Origin: an uncultured Bacteroidales bacterium
GTDB lineage: Bacteria; Bacteroidota; Bacteroidia; Bacteroidales; Paludibacteraceae
Reading direction: 5' to 3'
Length of the DNA stretch: 64,000 nt
Assembly (NCBI GenBank): GCA_902780235.1
Contig: CACZEL010000013.1
Location: 33,442 to 97,441, forward strand
This document shows positions 63,236-64,000 of this stretch, piece by piece. A program made the position numbers and the translations under genes. The notes under the pieces are model-generated. The model had not been told where the DNA came from. It did not search any database and saw only the letters and a list, made by a program, of their open reading frames with translations. The stretch's first letter is position 1. Each line of letters starts with the position of its first letter.

Positions 63236-63529
63236 TCATCCTTGATGCTCCTGGTCGTACTCTGCGCCGCAGACCATCCAGAGGTAGGCACGCATGGTCT
63301 TCTTGCCGTTAGCAAGATCTTTCTGCGCGATGAAGGCTGCCTGGTCAGACGAGATGTGCGACAGGTCGTCCGCACGCTCGGCTACCATCGCACGAACGGC
63401 TGCGAAACGAGCACGAACCTGGAGCTCCTTGGTGGTGGGCTGGGTCGAACGCTCCACTTTCTTGCGGATGTAGAGACGGTTGCAGTCTTTAGACTGAGTA
63501 GCTGCTACACGGTGCGTACCCAACAGCAT
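63236..63529 (-). CDS. Small conserved protein, tandem paralogue A
   Basis: 97 residues from the first ATG. It matches the neighbour along its length: LYIRKKVERSTQPTTKELQVRARFAAVRAM and DQAAFIAQKDLANGKKTMRAYLWMVCGAEYD. Conserved similarity extends 15 codons upstream of the ATG (ALSKPGKNGQHACAK against ALNKINKKSPHAQDQK) without a start codon, so this copy may start at a rare codon or has lost its original start. Basic N-terminal half, no signal or membrane helix. Family not recognised; perhaps a nucleic-acid-associated protein given the basic, Thr/Ser-rich N-terminus (weak inference). Confidence 0.65.
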   Translation of the reverse strand: MLLGTHRVAATQSKDCNRLYIRKKVERSTQPTTKELQVRARFAAVRAMVAERADDLSHISSDQAAFIAQKDLANGKKTMRAYLWMVCGAEYDQEHQG

Positions 63530-63648
63530 TTTTGCGCAAGCATGTTGACCGTTCTTACCGGGTTTTGATAATGCGCCGGATACACTGTAAACAGTTAAAA
63601 TGGTTTCTTTCAGAAACGTTAAAAGGTTAAGATGGTGACTTCGTCACG

Positions 63649-64000
63649 TTAGCCGTTGCTGTGCTCGGCGTCGTAGGCTGCTGCGCAGATCGACCAGAGG
63701 TAAGACTTCATCGTCTTTTTGCCGCCGGCAGTGTCCTTCTGAGCGAGGAAGGCAGCTTGGTCGGCCGTGACGTACTGCAGGTCGTCTTGACGTTCTCTAA
63801 CGGCTGCCGAGACAGCTGCAAAACGGGCACGGACTGCCAACTCTTTGGTCGTCGGTTGGGTCGAGCGCGAAACGGAACTCAGGCCGCGCAGATAGACGCG
63901 CGAGCAGTCAGGCGAAGTGGTGGGTGCTTTACGATGGGTGGTGAGCACCATCTTCTGGTCCTGCGCATGGGGCGACTTCTTGTTGATTTTGTTCAGCGCA
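63649..64000 (-). CDS. Small conserved protein, tandem paralogue B (partial at window edge)
   Basis: Open from the window edge: ALNKINKKSPHAQDQK precedes MVLTTHRKAPTTSPDCSRVYLRG, then RSTQPTTKELAVRARFAAVSAAV and DQAAFLAQKDTAGGKKTMKSYLWSICAAAYD. The similarity to paralogue A begins before the internal Met (63951), so the true start is probably just outside the window. About 120 bases separate the two copies. Function unknown. Confidence 0.7.
   Translation of the reverse strand, partial: ALNKINKKSPHAQDQKMVLTTHRKAPTTSPDCSRVYLRGLSSVSRSTQPTTKELAVRARFAAVSAAVRERQDDLQYVTADQAAFLAQKDTAGGKKTMKSYLWSICAAAYDAEHSNG

Overview
The window is bacterial chromosome from the phylum Bacteroidota, most likely an uncultured gut or rumen member of Bacteroidales. 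This rests on a SusC/SusD pair, a long NusB, an Rpb6-type omega, a PUR-alpha (DUF3276) protein, a C-terminal type IX sorting domain, and repeated Bacteroidetes promoters (TTTGCATA, then TAnnTTTGC, about 35 bp overall). Shine-Dalgarno sites are not evident. No rRNA, tRNA, insertion sequence or CRISPR array was recognised.

Layout: 0-6 kb is a glycan-uptake locus (SusC, SusD, SusE/F-like lipoprotein). 6-8.7 kb has a membrane protein, panB and a FecCD permease. 8.7-21.5 kb is an accessory region: a repeat-rich gap, an operon with two 23-24 residue membrane peptides, an AT-rich four-gene cassette (HEPN-like protein plus DEDDh exonuclease), a DUF234-type ATPase, a tightly overlapping ECF sigma / membrane anti-sigma / secreted caspase / secreted CHAT protease operon, and a broken rhuM. 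21.6-41.4 kb is mostly housekeeping: a short ClpB, a DASS transporter, a YggS-HAD fusion, rpoN, yajC, nusB, coaBC, rpoZ, bamD and apbE.

41.8-46 kb carries the most interesting system: a two-TM macro (DUF6430-like) protein, a membrane-anchored TIR protein with a C-terminal extracytoplasmic domain, and a secreted TPR protein. The first two match the architecture of type II Thoeris ThsA and ThsB. The third gene and the receptor-like layout are not part of the usual description. Five 21-bp tandem repeats abut its promoter. 46-64 kb is pdxJ-exbB-exbD-tonB, the preQ0/preQ1 genes queF-queC-queD-queE, a 1217-residue type IX secretion substrate, zapA and rny, trmN6, an ArsG-like permease, valS, and two tandem paralogous small genes at the right edge.

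Across the window, gene boundaries are filled by locus-specific arrays of 6-12 bp units (for example TTAGCTG, TTTCACT, ATTTACC, AATTGTT). These often contain the stop codon of one gene and the start codon of the next. The same arrays occur in frame inside yggS, valS, trmN6, queF and an outer-membrane protein gene, and one forms the junction of the YggS-HAD fusion.
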